From an uncultured Clostridia bacterium (GTDB lineage: Bacteria > Bacillota > Clostridia > Christensenellales > CAG-917): DNA of 47,357 bases. A program made the translations under genes and the position numbers. The DNA is taken from the NCBI GenBank assembly GCA_947305865.1, contig CAMZEU010000004.1, forward strand, positions 1 to 47,357, in the 5' to 3' direction. Below are positions 17,041 through 28,691 of the stretch, piece after piece. The notes under the pieces were generated by a model that saw nothing but the letters and a program-made list of their open reading frames with translations, ran no database searches and was not told where the DNA came from. Numbering within the stretch: the first letter of the stretch is position 1; each line of letters starts with the position of its first letter.

Positions 17041-17070
17041 TTGACAACCACCTTTATATTTAATTATTAT
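17041..17070 (+). promoter_or_regulatory. Promoter of rplM-rpsI
   Basis: A consensus TTGACA (17041-17046), an 18-base spacer and TATTAT (17065-17070), eight bases after the GH31 stop. Confidence 0.65.
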
Positions 17071-17087
17071 ATCAAAGCATATTAAAA

Positions 17088-17160
17088 ATATAGTATCCAT
17101 TTGGAAGTTAGCCCCTCCCTATTGGATGTGCAGATAGATAGTAAAAAATTAGAAAATTAG
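17088..17160 (+). promoter_or_regulatory. Probable L13 leader (autoregulatory 5' UTR)
   Basis: The roughly 95-base leader holds a conserved-looking GGAAGTTAGCCCCTCC segment inside an ATCCA/TGGAT stem, and AT-rich sequence then leads to AAGGAG. Position and content fit the L13 leader known in low-G+C Gram-positives. A covariance-model match was not run. Confidence 0.5.
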
Positions 17161-17174
17161 TAAGGAGAATTACA

Positions 17175-17639
17175 ATGGCTATCAATAATAGAAGCTACAT
17201 GGCAAAAGCTGGTGAAGTTGAAAGCAAGTGGTATATCGTTGACGCAACAGATATGATACTTGGTAGACTCGCATCTCAAGTTGCTATGATTTTAAAAGGC
17301 AAGAATAAGCCTACATATACACCTAACGTTCTTACAGGAGATCATGTTATCATCATCAACTGTGCAAAAGTTCGTTTAACAGGTAAGAAATTAGAAAAGA
17401 AATATTATCGTTATCACACAGGTTTCATTGGCGGATTAAAAGAAATCCAATATAAGAAACTCTTAGCAGAAAAGCCTGAAAAGGCAGTTTACATTGCAGT
17501 AAGAGGAATGCTCCCAAGCAATAGATTAGGTTCAGACATGTTAAAGATGCTCCGTGTATATCCAGGTGCAGAATATGACAACCAAGCTCAAAAACCAGAA
17601 GAGTTAAAGTTGACAGGACATGTTTATGATGAAGAATAA
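17175..17639 (+). CDS. rplM: 50S ribosomal protein L13
   Basis: An early-assembling 50S protein. The family core is clear: [52 protein letters not shown], and [23 protein letters not shown]. At 154 aa it is slightly longer than the usual 142-145, with a short C-terminal tail. The start is supported by AAGGAG. It forms the standard rplM-rpsI operon with the next gene. Confidence 0.97.
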   Translation: MAINNRSYMAKAGEVESKWYIVDATDMILGRLASQVAMILKGKNKPTYTPNVLTGDHVIIINCAKVRLTGKKLEKKYYRYHTGFIGGLKEIQYKKLLAEKPEKAVYIAVRGMLPSNRLGSDMLKMLRVYPGAEYDNQAQKPEELKLTGHVYDEE

Positions 17640-17654
17640 TTGTGAGGTATGAAT

Positions 17655-18074
17655 ATGGCTACTAAGAAAGCAGATAAACAAAAGAAAGTTCAATTTTGTG
17701 GAACAGGAAGACGTAAAACAGCAGTTGCAAGAGTACGTTTAATCCCAGGTGGAGAAGGTGCTATTGAAATCAACGGCAAGAAATTAGAAGAATATTTCAC
17801 AACAGGTATTCAACAAATCATCGTTAACCAACCATTAGAATTAGTAAGTGCAACAGATAAATTTGACATTTATGTAAACGTATACGGTGGAGGTATCACA
17901 GGACAAGCTGGTGCAATCCGTCATGGTATTGCAAGAGCTCTCTGTTTAGCAGATCCAGAATATCGTGCAGCATTAAAGAAAGCAGGATATTTAACAAGAG
18001 ATGCACGTATGAAAGAACGTAAGAAATACGGTCTTCATAAAGCTCGTAAAGCACCTCAATTCAGCAAACGTTAA
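17655..18074 (+). CDS. rpsI: 30S ribosomal protein S9
   Basis: A 30S head protein whose C-terminal tail reaches the P-site tRNA. It contains [33 protein letters not shown] and the invariant C-terminus KAPQFSKR. Two ATGs lie close together. The one at 17649 abuts GTGAGGT, whereas 17655 has six bases of spacing and is chosen (139 aa). The short gap after rplM and the terminator downstream define the operon. Confidence 0.97.
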   Translation: MATKKADKQKKVQFCGTGRRKTAVARVRLIPGGEGAIEINGKKLEEYFTTGIQQIIVNQPLELVSATDKFDIYVNVYGGGITGQAGAIRHGIARALCLADPEYRAALKKAGYLTRDARMKERKKYGLHKARKAPQFSKR

Positions 18075-18099
18075 TCGTTTACATTTGTTGAACAACAAC

Positions 18100-18134
18100 A
18101 AGGGGTTTGGCTTCGGTCAGATCCCTTTATTTTT
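18100..18134 (+). terminator. Intrinsic terminator after rpsI
   Basis: A 12-bp stem with three wobbles capped by a C(TTCG)G tetraloop (GGCTTCGGTC), followed by TATTTTT. Confidence 0.92.
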
Positions 18135-18186
18135 GCAGTCTTGTACTTGATTTGGGACATAGAAGCATTTATACTTTAATTATTGA

Positions 18187-18192
18187 TATAAT
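18187..18192 (+). promoter_or_regulatory. -10 box for the WYL regulator gene
   Basis: A perfect TATAAT lies 12 bases before the ATG. No good -35 is present at 16-18 bp spacing. The ribosome binding site GGAG is only two bases further on. Confidence 0.35.
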
Positions 18193-18204
18193 TGGAGTTT
18201 GGAA

Positions 18205-19188
18205 ATGGATAAGATTGCTTCTATAGTTTGTGTTCTTGAGATTTTAAAGAAATATACAGACGAATCACATCCTATAAAACAGGAAGAGATCGTACACTAT
18301 CTAGATGCGGATTACGGCATGGAAGTGGAGAGAAAAACTGTTGGAAGAAATTTGGCTAACCTAAAAGAATTAGGTTATGATATCCAATCTTCTGGTAAAG
18401 GTTCTTATCTTGGAGAAAGAGAATTCCAAAGTTCAGAGATTAGGGTTTTAATAGATGCTGTATTAAGTAATAAGTCTTTAAATGATACACACTCTAGAGA
18501 ACTATTAGACAAGATTATTAAGATGGGTGGTAGAAACTTTGATTCTCACACTAATCATATACTCTCTGTAATGGGCTGGAACAAGACAGACAATAAATCT
18601 GTATTCTATCATCTAGATGCATTGGATGAGGCTATAGAGAAGAAACAGGCGCTTCAAATAGACTATGGCAAGTATGGTGTAGACAAGATACTACATAAGG
18701 AACATACATTTGAAATATCCCCATATCAATTTATTATACATAATCAAAGATATTATTTAATGTGTAAGATATCAAAATATAATACTATGTCTTTCTTGAA
18801 GGTAGACAGGATTATGGCTATTAGAAAGAAGAAGTTGGGTTATGTAGATATTACCAAGGTTGAAGGATACGAACACGGCATAGATTATCATGAACTTAAT
18901 TCAGCCAGACCATATATGTTCTCAGATAGGGTAGAGACAATCATTATAAGATGTAGAAGAACTATGGTAGATGAAATTATAGAGTGGTTCGGGAAAGATG
19001 TAGGTTTTTATGAAGATAATACAAGCAAAAATGGTAAATATATAATTGCATATATTACATCATCTCCAAAGGCATTTAAATACTGGGCACTTCAGTTTGG
19101 AGAAATGGTAGAAGTAGTAGAGCCTTTATTCCTTAGAGAAGAAATAAAGAAGGCAATAGATTCAATGGCTAAAAAGTATAAGGATTAA
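18205..19188 (+). CDS. WYL-domain transcriptional regulator (YafY type)
   Basis: A predicted DNA-binding regulator. A winged helix-turn-helix occupies about residues 5-60 (KQEEIVHYLDADYGMEVERKTVGRNL). A WYL sensor domain follows at about 140-215 (EISPYQFIIHNQRYYLMCKI and FLKVDRIMAI), and a C-terminal WCX-like extension ends the protein. WYL domains bind nucleic acids or nucleotides; the targets are unknown. The track start is a TTG; the ATG at 18205, seven bases after GGAG, is preferred (327 aa). It converges on ispDF with interlocked stop codons. Nothing in the neighbourhood indicates a specific regulon. Confidence 0.88.
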   Translation: MDKIASIVCVLEILKKYTDESHPIKQEEIVHYLDADYGMEVERKTVGRNLANLKELGYDIQSSGKGSYLGEREFQSSEIRVLIDAVLSNKSLNDTHSRELLDKIIKMGGRNFDSHTNHILSVMGWNKTDNKSVFYHLDALDEAIEKKQALQIDYGKYGVDKILHKEHTFEISPYQFIIHNQRYYLMCKISKYNTMSFLKVDRIMAIRKKKLGYVDITKVEGYEHGIDYHELNSARPYMFSDRVETIIIRCRRTMVDEIIEWFGKDVGFYEDNTSKNGKYIIAYITSSPKAFKYWALQFGEMVEVVEPLFLREEIKKAIDSMAKKYKD

Positions 19189-20303
19189 TATAAGGAAACG
19201 TTAGCTAGGGCTGCTATAGCGTCGCCTGAGCCAACCAAACCAGATCCTTCATTAGTTGTTGCAGTAATTCCAATAGATGTCTTATCAAGGCTTAAGTGAG
19301 CTGATAGGACATTTTTCATTTCATCAATATATTCTGCAATCTTTGGCTTTTCTAAAATAATTGCAATACTTACATTATTTATAATGTATCCTTTCTTTTT
19401 AACTAGGTCCATAACAGAGTCTAGAAGAACAAGAGAGGATATATCTTTATACTTGTCATCATTAATTGGGAACATATGTCCAATATCTTTTTCACCAATT
19501 GCAGAGAGTATTGCATCCATTAAAGCATGAAGAGGAACATCTCCATCTGAATGTGCAATTGCTTTCTTATTTGCTGGTACTTGGACACCACAAAGTGGGA
19601 TTGAATTATTTGGTACTTTATCATAGTTGTGGATATCGTAACCAATGCCAGTTAATACTTTGTTTAAGTCTTGTCTATATGTAATTTTAACGTTATTTGC
19701 ATCTCCTTTTACATTAGTAAAAGTTGCATATCTTCTATAGTGTTGTACTAGTGAGAAATCATCTGTAAATGGCTTCTTTTCTTCAAACCAATCGTCATAT
19801 GCATCACAAAGTAATTGTGCAGGGAAGCCTTGTGGAGTTTGTGCTAGAACATAGTCATTTCTATCTTTTAAAGATAGATCTTTTGTGTAGAGTGTATCTG
19901 CAAGGTCTACAGTTGGAATAACACAAACATTTTCATCCAACTTTGCAATAACCCTTTTAATGAGATCAACGGAAACATTTGGTCTTGCACCATCATGGAT
20001 AAGGACATAGTTGGCATTATCTGTAAGATAATCAAGAGCATTATAGACACTTTCAGTTCTTGTCTCTCCACCTGTACAAAATGCTATTCTGTAGTCTGTA
20101 GGGAAGCCTTGTTTTTGAAGTGTTTTTTCATATAATTCTATGTCATCTTCGTTGGCAGAAACTATGATTTTTTCTACATCATCAATTTCTAAAAATGGAC
20201 GAATTGACTCGGTTAGAACCACGCTTTTGCCATATTTTTCAAGAAGTTTATTTGCTCCAAATCTATTGGAAATTCCAGCTGCACAAATAATAACGTTAAT
20301 CAT
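19185..20303 (-). CDS. ispDF: Bifunctional IspD-IspF enzyme of the MEP isoprenoid pathway
   Basis: A fusion of two non-consecutive steps of the methylerythritol phosphate pathway. The N-terminal half (about 1-215) is MEP cytidylyltransferase: VIICAAGISNRFGANK, IHDGARPNV, AQTPQGF and TDDFSLV. The C-terminal half (about 217-372) is MECDP synthase: GIGYDIHNY with the metal-binding DxH, AHSDGDVPLHALMDA, GDIGH-like KDIGHMFP, and ATTNEGSGLVGSG. Both parts appear complete and free of frameshifts. Its ATG directly follows the rqcP stop (TAAATG), with GAGGAG as ribosome binding site. Fusions are best known from alpha- and epsilonproteobacteria. In most Bacillota ispD and ispF are separate genes. Confidence 0.94.
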   Translation of the reverse strand: MINVIICAAGISNRFGANKLLEKYGKSVVLTESIRPFLEIDDVEKIIVSANEDDIELYEKTLQKQGFPTDYRIAFCTGGETRTESVYNALDYLTDNANYVLIHDGARPNVSVDLIKRVIAKLDENVCVIPTVDLADTLYTKDLSLKDRNDYVLAQTPQGFPAQLLCDAYDDWFEEKKPFTDDFSLVQHYRRYATFTNVKGDANNVKITYRQDLNKVLTGIGYDIHNYDKVPNNSIPLCGVQVPANKKAIAHSDGDVPLHALMDAILSAIGEKDIGHMFPINDDKYKDISSLVLLDSVMDLVKKKGYIINNVSIAIILEKPKIAEYIDEMKNVLSAHLSLDKTSIGITATTNEGSGLVGSGDAIAALANVSLY

Positions 20304-20564
20304 TTATTTCTCCTCAGTTGTGTTTGAGATAATCTCGTACATTTCAGTTGCAGATTGCTTGGTTTGTCTTTCGTCTATGGAAAGAATTCTAAAGGTAATT
20401 TCTCTATCTCCAAAAGATACAGTAACAACATCTCCAACCTTTACATCCTTAGATGGTTTTGCTTGTTTTTCATTAATAAAAATACGTCCAGAGTCGCATG
20501 CATCAGACGCAACGCTTCTACGTTTAATTATCCTAGAAAGTTTAAGAAATTTGTCTATTCTCAT
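20304..20564 (-). CDS. rqcP: S4-domain RNA-binding protein RqcP (Hsp15-like)
   Basis: An 86-aa S4-domain protein: MRIDKFLKLSRIIKRRSVA, SGRIFINEKQAKPSKDVKVGD, then VTVSFGDREITFRIL. This matches Bacillus RqcP (YabO), which works with RqcH in C-terminal alanine tailing of nascent chains on stalled 50S subunits. RqcH is not in the window. GGAG lies at proper spacing before the ATG. It is the first gene of a two-gene operon with ispDF and diverges from rpoB. Confidence 0.92.
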   Translation of the reverse strand: MRIDKFLKLSRIIKRRSVASDACDSGRIFINEKQAKPSKDVKVGDVVTVSFGDREITFRILSIDERQTKQSATEMYEIISNTTEEK

Positions 20565-20604
20565 ATTACTCCATAAAAATATTTATATTTCTATTAAAAA
20601 GTAG

Positions 20605-20633
20605 TTGACACTATTGACTTATCGTAGTAAACT
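20605..20633 (+). promoter_or_regulatory. Promoter of rpoB-rpoC
   Basis: A consensus TTGACA (20605-20610), a 17-base spacer and TAAACT (20628-20633). A second TTGACT begins ten bases later without a good -10. The TSS would be near 20640, leaving a 175-base leader. Confidence 0.6.
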
Positions 20634-20639
20634 CTAAAA

Positions 20640-20814
20640 CTGCGATATTTTCACATTTCGACTTTATATAAATATTATATATATAAAATTCGGGTTTGTG
20701 TCGCAAGTTAGTATAAACTACGAACAACAAAAAAACAAGAGCTTTAGAAATTTTTGAAAAAACCAAAATTTTCGGGCCGAACCAAATGTAAATTTATTTC
20801 AAGGAGCGTAAATA
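20640..20814 (+). promoter_or_regulatory. rpoB 5' leader
   Basis: An untranslated, very AT-rich leader between the promoter and the AAGGAG of rpoB. It holds a hairpin GAAATTTTTG/CAAAATTTTC (20747-20773, one mismatch) and a smaller TAGT/ACTA stem near 20710. No ORF with a ribosome binding site is present. Autogenous control of rpoBC is plausible but unproven. Confidence 0.35.
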
Positions 20815-23800
20815 ATGTCTGAAGAAACAAAGTTTGATATGGCCAAAAGAATTCATTTAGAAAAATTTGGAAACACAGAACGCTATTCATTCTCAAAAAT
20901 CAAGAATGTTTTAGAGATTCCTAACCTTATTTCAATTCAAAAGAATTCTTACAATGACTTCATTCAAAACGGTATCAACGAAGTTCTCCAATACTATTCA
21001 CCAATAGTTTCACAAAATGGAAAACTCAAACTCACATTCTTAAGCCACGAATTATCGGACAAACCAAAGAATCCTATCCAATACTGCAAAGACAATGCTT
21101 TGAACTACGAAGCATCTTTACATGTTTTATGCCAATTGGAAAATACGGAAACAGGTGAATTCCAAAAGCCAGAGAGTGTTTATCTTGGAGATATCCCTCT
21201 CATGACAGATAGTGGTTCATTCATTATTAATGGTGCAGAACGTGTTGTAGTATCACAATTAATCAGAAGCCCTGGTGTATATTGCGAATACGAAACAGAT
21301 AAGAGAACAGGTGCAAAGCGTTACCAAACTCGTCTCTCTCCAGAAAGAGGAGACTGGCTTGAATTTGAACAAGACCAAAATGGTATTAGCTGGGTTCACA
21401 TTAACAAGAAGCGTAAGATTTTAACATCTATTCTTATTCGTTCTCTCGCATTAGTAGAAGGAATGGATCCAACACCAGCAAATGGTTTCCAAAAGTATGG
21501 ATTAAGACTTGGCCTCGGTGGCGGTACAAACGAAGAAATCGAAGCATTCTTTGGCAATGATCCAATGATTAAAGAAACTTTAAAGAAAGATGGATTAAAC
21601 AAGAATGCAGCAAGAGGTCTCCAAGATCTCTATAGCAAGATGAAAGATAATGATGGATTCACTATCGCTGGTGGTCTTGATATTATCAATTCAACATTCT
21701 TCGAAGAAAGAAAGTATGACTTAACAAGAGTTGGTCGTTACAAAGTAAACAAGAAGTTAAACTTCGCAACTCGTATCGCAGGACAAAAATTGTTTAAGGA
21801 AATCAAAGTTGAATCAGAAGGTCTTTCTTTTGATAAAGGAACAGTTTTAACTTTTGAACAAGCAAATTTACTTCAAAATTTGGGTATTAATGAAGCTTGG
21901 GTTACATATGAAGATGAAGAAGGAAACGAAAAGGGTTACAAGATTATGGGTAACAACCATGTAGACCTTGAAGCATTCGTTCCAACATATGCAGATGGCA
22001 CACCATTAAATCCAAAAGACATTGGAATTCTTGAAAAGGTATATTATCCAGAACTCATGGAGATGATGGAAAAATATGAAGATAGAACAGAATTAATTGA
22101 AGCTATTAAAGGAAATGTAGGTAAGTTAGTTAGAAAGACAGCAACTGCAGATGATATCTTAGCTACAATTAACTATGACTTCGGTCTTACCCATGGATTT
22201 GGAAAGACAGATGATATAGACCACTTATCTAACCGTCGTGTAAGAGCAATTGGTGAGTTGCTCCAAAACCAATTCAGAATTGGTATCAGCCGTTTAGAAA
22301 AGGGCGTAAGAGAAAAGATGCAATCAACAGCTGAAGGTACAGAGATTAGACCAAAGACTTTAATCAATACCAAACCAGTTGAAACAGCATTAAGAACATT
22401 CTTTGGTTCATCACAATTGAGCCAATTTATGGATCAACCAAACCCAATCGCAGAATTAACTCATAAGAGAAAACTTTCCGCATTAGGTCCTGGTGGTTTG
22501 AACAGAGAACGTGCAACAATGGCAGTTCGTGACGTTCACCACTCACACTATGGAAGAATTTGTCCTATTGAAACTCCAGAAGGACAAAACATTGGTTTGA
22601 TTTCATCACTCGCAACATATGCAAGAATTAACGAATATGGTTATATTGAATCTCCATATCGCAAGATTGATAAGGCAACTGGTGTTATCACAGACGAAGT
22701 TGTTTACATGACAGCTGAAGAAGAAGATAAATACATCATTGCACAAGCAAACGAACCATTAGATGAAAACAGCCGTTTCGTAAACGAACGTGTAACATGT
22801 AGAGAAATGGAAAAGATCCGTGAGTATCCAAAAGAAAAGGTAGACTTCATGGACGTAAATCCAAAGCAATTAGTTTCTGTTGCAACAGCATTAATCCCAT
22901 TCCTTGAAAACGACGACTTGAACCGTGCTTTGATGGGATCTAACATGCAACGTCAAGCAGTTCCACTTCTCAAGCCAGAAGCACCTATCGTAGCAACTGG
23001 TGTTGAATATCGTATTGCACATGACTCCGGTGTTGTTATTATTGCAAAGAATGCTGGTGTAGTTAAGTATGTAGATGCAAACACAATCGTTATTACAACA
23101 GACGATGGTCAAGAAGATACATATCAACTCGCAAAGTTCCAACGTAGTAACCAAAACACATGTATTAACCAACATCCAATCGTAAGCAAAGGACAAAGAG
23201 TTAATGCAGACGAAGTTATCGCAGATGGCCCAGCAACAGACAATGGTGAACTTTCATTAGGTAGAAACATTCTTATCGGATTTATGGAATGGGAAGGTTA
23301 CAACTACGAAGACGCAGTTCTTATTAGTGAAGACCTCTTAAAGAATGATGCATTCACATCAATCCATATCCAAAGCTTCGAATGTGAATCTAGAGAAACA
23401 AAACTTGGACCAGAAGAAATCACAAGAGATATCGCAGGTCTCTCTGCAAATGCAAAGAAGAACTTAGACGAAAATGGTATCGTTCGTGTTGGTACAGAAG
23501 TTAAGCCAGGAGACATCTTAGTTGGTAAGATTACAAAGAAAGGTGAAACAGAACCTACAGCAGAACAAAGATTATTACATGCTATCTTCCAAGAGAAGTC
23601 TGGCGATGTAAGAGATACATCTCTTAAGGTTAAGAATGGTGAAGGTGGTATCGTTGTAGCAGTTCAAGTCTTCAAAGCAGAAGACCATGCAGAACTTGCA
23701 AACGGCGTATTAGAGAAGGTAAAAGTATTCATCGCACAAAAGAGAAAGATTGGTGTTGGTGATAAGATGGCTGGACGTCACGGAAACAAAGGTGTTGTAT

Positions 23801-24792
23801 CCAGAGTATTACCAAGAGAAGATATGCCATTCTTAGAAGATGGTACACCACTTCAAATCGTATTAAATCCATTAGGTGTTCCTTCTCGTATGAATATCGG
23901 ACAGGTTCTTGAAGTGCACTTAGGACTTGTTGCGCATTCATTAGGATGGAAGATTTGCACACCAGTATTTGATGGCGCAAACGAAAAAGATATCAAGCAA
24001 TTATTAAGAGACAACGGCTTTGTATCTCCAGTATACAATGCAGATGGCACTCCAAAACTTGATGAAAATGGACAACCAATAACAAAAGTTGATGGAAAGA
24101 TTAGAGTATTTGATGGACGTACTGGTGAAGAATTTGAAAACCCAGTAACAGTTGGTTACATGTACTACCTCAAGTTACATCACCTCGTTGATGACAAGAT
24201 TCACGCAAGAAGTATTGGACCATATTCACTCGTTACACAACAACCTCTTGGTGGCAAAGCACAATTTGGTGGACAACGTTTCGGTGAAATGGAAGTTTGG
24301 GCACTTGAAGCTTATGGTGCTGCACACACATTACAAGAAATACTTACAGTTAAGTCAGACGACGTTGAAGGACGTAACAGAACATATCAAAGCATCATTA
24401 ACGGAACAAATCAATCCGATCCAGGAATTCCAGAAGCATTCAATGTTCTTATTAAGGAATTAAATGCACTTGCATTAAATATTGAAATGCTCACAGAAGA
24501 CGGAACTAAGATTACTCCAAAGAGTATCTCAAGCGAAGAAATCGAATTTGATTTAGCACAACGTAAGAATGAAGAAGAGAAGCAAGAAGTCGATGTAACA
24601 GGCGACTTAGACTTGGATGACTTATTCAACGAAGGTTCAGAGAACGATGACGACACATACGCAGGCGACAATAATGAATTAGAAATAGACGACATGTTCA
24701 AAGACCTTGGCACCTTTGATTTAGGTGATGACGATGGACTTCCAGGTGTAATCGATGTGCTTGAAGACCACGACAATGATGATGATAAATAA
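20815..24792 (+). CDS. rpoB: DNA-directed RNA polymerase subunit beta
   Basis: The catalytic beta subunit of RNA polymerase, 1325 aa. Visible blocks are [47 protein letters not shown] and [18 protein letters not shown]. The rifampicin region [16 protein letters not shown]... carries Pro at the E. coli N518 position and Lys (residue 553) in place of the invariant Arg529. The last 60 residues form a strongly acidic Asp-rich tail absent from E. coli. The start is supported by AAGGAG. rpoC follows 14 bases later. Unusually, rplJL is not immediately upstream. Confidence 0.98.
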   Translation: MSEETKFDMAKRIHLEKFGNTERYSFSKIKNVLEIPNLISIQKNSYNDFIQNGINEVLQYYSPIVSQNGKLKLTFLSHELSDKPKNPIQYCKDNALNYEASLHVLCQLENTETGEFQKPESVYLGDIPLMTDSGSFIINGAERVVVSQLIRSPGVYCEYETDKRTGAKRYQTRLSPERGDWLEFEQDQNGISWVHINKKRKILTSILIRSLALVEGMDPTPANGFQKYGLRLGLGGGTNEEIEAFFGNDPMIKETLKKDGLNKNAARGLQDLYSKMKDNDGFTIAGGLDIINSTFFEERKYDLTRVGRYKVNKKLNFATRIAGQKLFKEIKVESEGLSFDKGTVLTFEQANLLQNLGINEAWVTYEDEEGNEKGYKIMGNNHVDLEAFVPTYADGTPLNPKDIGILEKVYYPELMEMMEKYEDRTELIEAIKGNVGKLVRKTATADDILATINYDFGLTHGFGKTDDIDHLSNRRVRAIGELLQNQFRIGISRLEKGVREKMQSTAEGTEIRPKTLINTKPVETALRTFFGSSQLSQFMDQPNPIAELTHKRKLSALGPGGLNRERATMAVRDVHHSHYGRICPIETPEGQNIGLISSLATYARINEYGYIESPYRKIDKATGVITDEVVYMTAEEEDKYIIAQANEPLDENSRFVNERVTCREMEKIREYPKEKVDFMDVNPKQLVSVATALIPFLENDDLNRALMGSNMQRQAVPLLKPEAPIVATGVEYRIAHDSGVVIIAKNAGVVKYVDANTIVITTDDGQEDTYQLAKFQRSNQNTCINQHPIVSKGQRVNADEVIADGPATDNGELSLGRNILIGFMEWEGYNYEDAVLISEDLLKNDAFTSIHIQSFECESRETKLGPEEITRDIAGLSANAKKNLDENGIVRVGTEVKPGDILVGKITKKGETEPTAEQRLLHAIFQEKSGDVRDTSLKVKNGEGGIVVAVQVFKAEDHAELANGVLEKVKVFIAQKRKIGVGDKMAGRHGNKGVVSRVLPREDMPFLEDGTPLQIVLNPLGVPSRMNIGQVLEVHLGLVAHSLGWKICTPVFDGANEKDIKQLLRDNGFVSPVYNADGTPKLDENGQPITKVDGKIRVFDGRTGEEFENPVTVGYMYYLKLHHLVDDKIHARSIGPYSLVTQQPLGGKAQFGGQRFGEMEVWALEAYGAAHTLQEILTVKSDDVEGRNRTYQSIINGTNQSDPGIPEAFNVLIKELNALALNIEMLTEDGTKITPKSISSEEIEFDLAQRKNEEEKQEVDVTGDLDLDDLFNEGSENDDDTYAGDNNELEIDDMFKDLGTFDLGDDDGLPGVIDVLEDHDNDDDK

Positions 24793-24806
24793 GGAGATTT
24801 AAGATT

Positions 24807-27800
24807 ATGTATGAATTAAGTAATTTTGATGCAATAAAAATAAGTCTCGCTTCCCCAGAGCAAATTAGAGAATGGTCTCATGGTGAAGTAACTAAATCAG
24901 AAACAATTAACTATCGTACACAAAAGCCAGATAAGGGAGGATTATTCTGTGAAAGAATTTTCGGACCTGTAAAGGATTGGGAATGTAGTTGTGGAAGATA
25001 TAGAAAGATTAAATACAAAGGTGTAGTTTGTGAAAAGTGTGGTGTTGAGGTCACAAAGTCCAAAGTTCGTCGTGAACGTATGGGACACATTGAACTCGCA
25101 ACTCCAGTAGCACACATCTGGTATTCAAAGGGATTTGGTTCTCCAATAGGATTATTACTTGGATTATCTCCAAAGGAATTAGAATCTGTTTTATACTATA
25201 ATGCATTTATAGTATTAGACCCAGGTGTATGCGCAGAAATCCAAAAGAAAGACGTTATCTGTGTTGAAGATTGTGAAAACCTTTGGGAAAAATATGATAG
25301 AGATGCATTCAGAGTTGGAATGGGCGCAGAAGCTATTAAAGAACTCTTAATGGAAATCGATATCGAGAAAGAAAGCGAAAGACTCAAAGACGTTATAGCA
25401 ACAAGAACTGGCCAAGAAAGAGCAAAAGCAATCAAACAATTCGAAGTTGTTGAAGCTTTCAGAATTAGCGGAAATAAACCAGAATGGATGATTCTCGATG
25501 TACTTCCAGTATTCCCACCAGATTTAAGACCAATGGTTCAATTAGATGGTGGCAGATTCGCTACAACAGACTTAAACGATTTATATCGTAGAGTTATTGG
25601 TAGAAACAACCGTTTAAAGAAATTAAAGTCTCAACCAACACCAGAGCTTATTCTCCGTAACGAAAAACGTATGGTGCAAGAAATCGTAGATGCACTCATC
25701 GCAAACGGTCGTAGAGGAAAGGCAATCACAGGTGCAGGTGGAAGAGAATTAAAGTCTTTATCAAGATATTTACAAGGTAAGCAAGGACGTTTCCGTCAAA
25801 ACTTACTTGGTAAACGTGTAGACTACTCAGGACGTTCAGTTATCGTTATTGGACCAGAACTCAAGCTTTATCAATGTGGTCTTCCAAAAGAAATGGCTCT
25901 TGAATTATTCAAGCCTTTCGTAATCAGAAGATTAATGCAAGAAGGTGCTTGCTCCACAATTAAGAAAGCAAAGGAAATCATTGCAGAAGCAAGTGGTCAA
26001 ATCTATGGATATCTTGAAGAAATCATTAAAGACCATCCAGTATTATTGAACCGTGCTCCTACATTACACCGTCTTGGTATTCAAGCATTCGAACCAGTAC
26101 TAGTTGAAGGTAGAGCAATTAAACTCCATCCATTAGCATGTACCGCATTCAACGCTGACTTCGACGGAGACCAAATGGCAGTTCACGTACCAATCTCTAT
26201 TGAAGCACAAGCCGAAGCACGTATCTTAATGCTCTGTACAAATAATATTCTTAAGTTGAGTGATGGTAAGTCTATCGTTTCTCCAGGACAAGATATTATT
26301 CTTGGTTCATACTATTTAACAATAGTAAAACCAGGTGCAAAGGGTGAAGGTAAGATATTCGCATCTGAAGAAGAAGCATTCCACGCATATCAAGAGAAAG
26401 AGATTACTCTTCAAACATTATGCTGGATTAGAGTTAAGGGCGAAGATGAAAATGGTAAGCCAATTTCAAGAATGCTCCATACAACAATCGGTCGTTGCAT
26501 CTTCAACAAGACATTACCACAAGACTTACACTTTGTAGATAGAACAAAGCCAGAAAACAGATTAATGATCGAAGTTGCTGGTTTATTAGGACCAAACTCA
26601 TGTATTGAAAACAAACAATTACAAGCAATTTGGGACGCAGCAAAAGGTAAGGACGCAAATGCAGCTCTTGTTAAAGAAATCAGAGGCATTTTACATCTTG
26701 ATGTAAAAGATGATGTTATTAAGAACATTATTGATATAGTCAATAAAGATTATGAAAAGGGTGATTTCGAATTATTCGCAGACGAAAACGAGAAACGTAC
26801 TCATGCATTAAGAATGAACATTCAAAAAGCTCTCGGATTCAAAGAACTTGCAGTTGGTAAGAAACAACTTGGTAACATCGTAGATAGCTGCTTCAAATAT
26901 CATGAAGCTACAAAGACATCTATGGTATTGGACGATATCAAGGCATTAGGTTATAAGTACTCAACAATTGGTGCTATCACAACATCAGTTTTCGATATGC
27001 ATATCCCAGATGCAAAGAGAAGAATCGTTGAAGAAACAGATGCTTTAGTATTAAAGACAGAAAAGAGTTATCAAAGAGGTCTCTTAACAGAGAAGGAAAG
27101 ATATTCAAGAATCGTTGCTATTTGGTCACAAGCATTCAAGAATCTCGAACAAGAGATGAAAGACAATGCAGATGACTTCAACCCAATCATGATGATGGCA
27201 ACATCTGGTGCTCGTGCAAGTATGAAACAGATCATGCAACTTTCTGGTATGCGTGGCTTGGTTGTTGATACAGCAGGTAAAGAAATTGAATTACCAGTTA
27301 AAGCTAACTATCGTGAAGGTTTGTCAGTTCTTGATTACTTCAACTCATCACATGGTGGCCGTAAGTCAATGGCTGATACAGCATTAAAGACATCAGACTC
27401 TGGTTACTTAACACGTCGTCTTGTTGACGTATCACACGGTGTTATCGTTATGGAACAAGACTGCGGAGATACAAAAGGTATCGAAGTAAGCCCAATCATG
27501 GATGAAGACCGTGTCATGGAATCTATTAAAGAAAGAATAGAAGGTAGATATTCAATTAAGGATATCATCAATCCAAAGACTGGCGAAGTTATTACACCAG
27601 CAGACACAATGATTACACAAGACCAAGCAGAAGAAATAGACAAAGTCTATATGGATATTTGGTATGACAATGGAAAGAAGCCAAACGAAGTACCAAAGAT
27701 CTTAGTTCGTTCAGTTCTTGCATGTAAGACAAAGACAGGTGTTTGTTCTAAGTGTTATGGAAAGAACATGGCAAGTGGTAGATCAGTTAAGATTGGTGAA

Positions 27801-28676
27801 GCTGTTGGTATTATTGCTGCACAATCAATTGGTGAACCAGGAACTCAGTTAACAATGAGAAACTTCCATACCGGTGGTGTTGCATCTGGCGATGATATTA
27901 CACAAGGTTTGCCACGTGTCGTAGAATTGTTCGAAGCAAGACGTCCAAAGGGCTTAGCAGTTATCTCTGAAAAAGCCGGTAGAGTAATTATCAATGAATC
28001 AGACAACTCAATTACAGTTGTAAGCGATAATGATTCAAAGACATACCCACTTTCATACGATGCTGAAATTAAAGTACATGATGGAGATATCGTTGAAGCT
28101 GGCCAACCTCTTACAAGAGGTAATATCTATCCACAAGACTTGTTCAGAGCATGTGGACCAAAGGGTGTTCAAGACTACATTACAAAAGAAGTTCAAGCTT
28201 CATATCGTAGTGCATCTGTTAACATCAATGATAAACACATTGAAATTATCGTACGTCAAATGTTAAGAAAGGTTAAGATTGAAGACCAAGGAGGTTCAAA
28301 TCTTATTCCTGGAACATTAGTAGATAGTTACAGAGTAGACGAAGAAAACCCACAATTAATCGCAGAAGGTAAATCACCTATCATTGCAAAGCGTATGTTA
28401 CTTGGTATCACAAAGGCTGCTCTTGCAACAGAATCATTCTTATCAGCTGCATCATTCCAAGAAACAACAACAGTTCTTGCAGATGCTGCAATTAAGAACA
28501 AGAAGGATCCTTTAATTGGATTAAAGGAAAACGTAATTATCGGTAAGCTCATCCCAGCAGGTACAGGTATGAAGTGCTATAAAGACATTTCTACAACTGC
28601 AGCTAAGGACGCAGATGGTGTACAAGAAGAAAGCATCATTACACCAATCAATGAAATTGAGCAAGACGAAGAATAA
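24807..28676 (+). CDS. rpoC: DNA-directed RNA polymerase subunit beta'
   Basis: The beta' subunit, 1289 aa. It carries the N-terminal zinc ribbon ([20 protein letters not shown]), the active-site [12 protein letters not shown] that binds catalytic Mg2+, the second zinc site ([14 protein letters not shown]) and the trigger-loop/bridge region [19 protein letters not shown]. There is no internal insertion of the gammaproteobacterial type. The start is supported by AAGGAG. metK begins 15 bases after the stop with no terminator between, so the rpoBC transcript should extend into metK. Confidence 0.98.
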   Translation: MYELSNFDAIKISLASPEQIREWSHGEVTKSETINYRTQKPDKGGLFCERIFGPVKDWECSCGRYRKIKYKGVVCEKCGVEVTKSKVRRERMGHIELATPVAHIWYSKGFGSPIGLLLGLSPKELESVLYYNAFIVLDPGVCAEIQKKDVICVEDCENLWEKYDRDAFRVGMGAEAIKELLMEIDIEKESERLKDVIATRTGQERAKAIKQFEVVEAFRISGNKPEWMILDVLPVFPPDLRPMVQLDGGRFATTDLNDLYRRVIGRNNRLKKLKSQPTPELILRNEKRMVQEIVDALIANGRRGKAITGAGGRELKSLSRYLQGKQGRFRQNLLGKRVDYSGRSVIVIGPELKLYQCGLPKEMALELFKPFVIRRLMQEGACSTIKKAKEIIAEASGQIYGYLEEIIKDHPVLLNRAPTLHRLGIQAFEPVLVEGRAIKLHPLACTAFNADFDGDQMAVHVPISIEAQAEARILMLCTNNILKLSDGKSIVSPGQDIILGSYYLTIVKPGAKGEGKIFASEEEAFHAYQEKEITLQTLCWIRVKGEDENGKPISRMLHTTIGRCIFNKTLPQDLHFVDRTKPENRLMIEVAGLLGPNSCIENKQLQAIWDAAKGKDANAALVKEIRGILHLDVKDDVIKNIIDIVNKDYEKGDFELFADENEKRTHALRMNIQKALGFKELAVGKKQLGNIVDSCFKYHEATKTSMVLDDIKALGYKYSTIGAITTSVFDMHIPDAKRRIVEETDALVLKTEKSYQRGLLTEKERYSRIVAIWSQAFKNLEQEMKDNADDFNPIMMMATSGARASMKQIMQLSGMRGLVVDTAGKEIELPVKANYREGLSVLDYFNSSHGGRKSMADTALKTSDSGYLTRRLVDVSHGVIVMEQDCGDTKGIEVSPIMDEDRVMESIKERIEGRYSIKDIINPKTGEVITPADTMITQDQAEEIDKVYMDIWYDNGKKPNEVPKILVRSVLACKTKTGVCSKCYGKNMASGRSVKIGEAVGIIAAQSIGEPGTQLTMRNFHTGGVASGDDITQGLPRVVELFEARRPKGLAVISEKAGRVIINESDNSITVVSDNDSKTYPLSYDAEIKVHDGDIVEAGQPLTRGNIYPQDLFRACGPKGVQDYITKEVQASYRSASVNINDKHIEIIVRQMLRKVKIEDQGGSNLIPGTLVDSYRVDEENPQLIAEGKSPIIAKRMLLGITKAALATESFLSAASFQETTTVLADAAIKNKKDPLIGLKENVIIGKLIPAGTGMKCYKDISTTAAKDADGVQEESIITPINEIEQDEE

Positions 28677-28691
28677 TTAAGAGGCAATAAA

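Noticed and set aside
28677-28691. SAM riboswitch before metK
   Set aside because: The gap to rpoC is 15 bases; there is no room.
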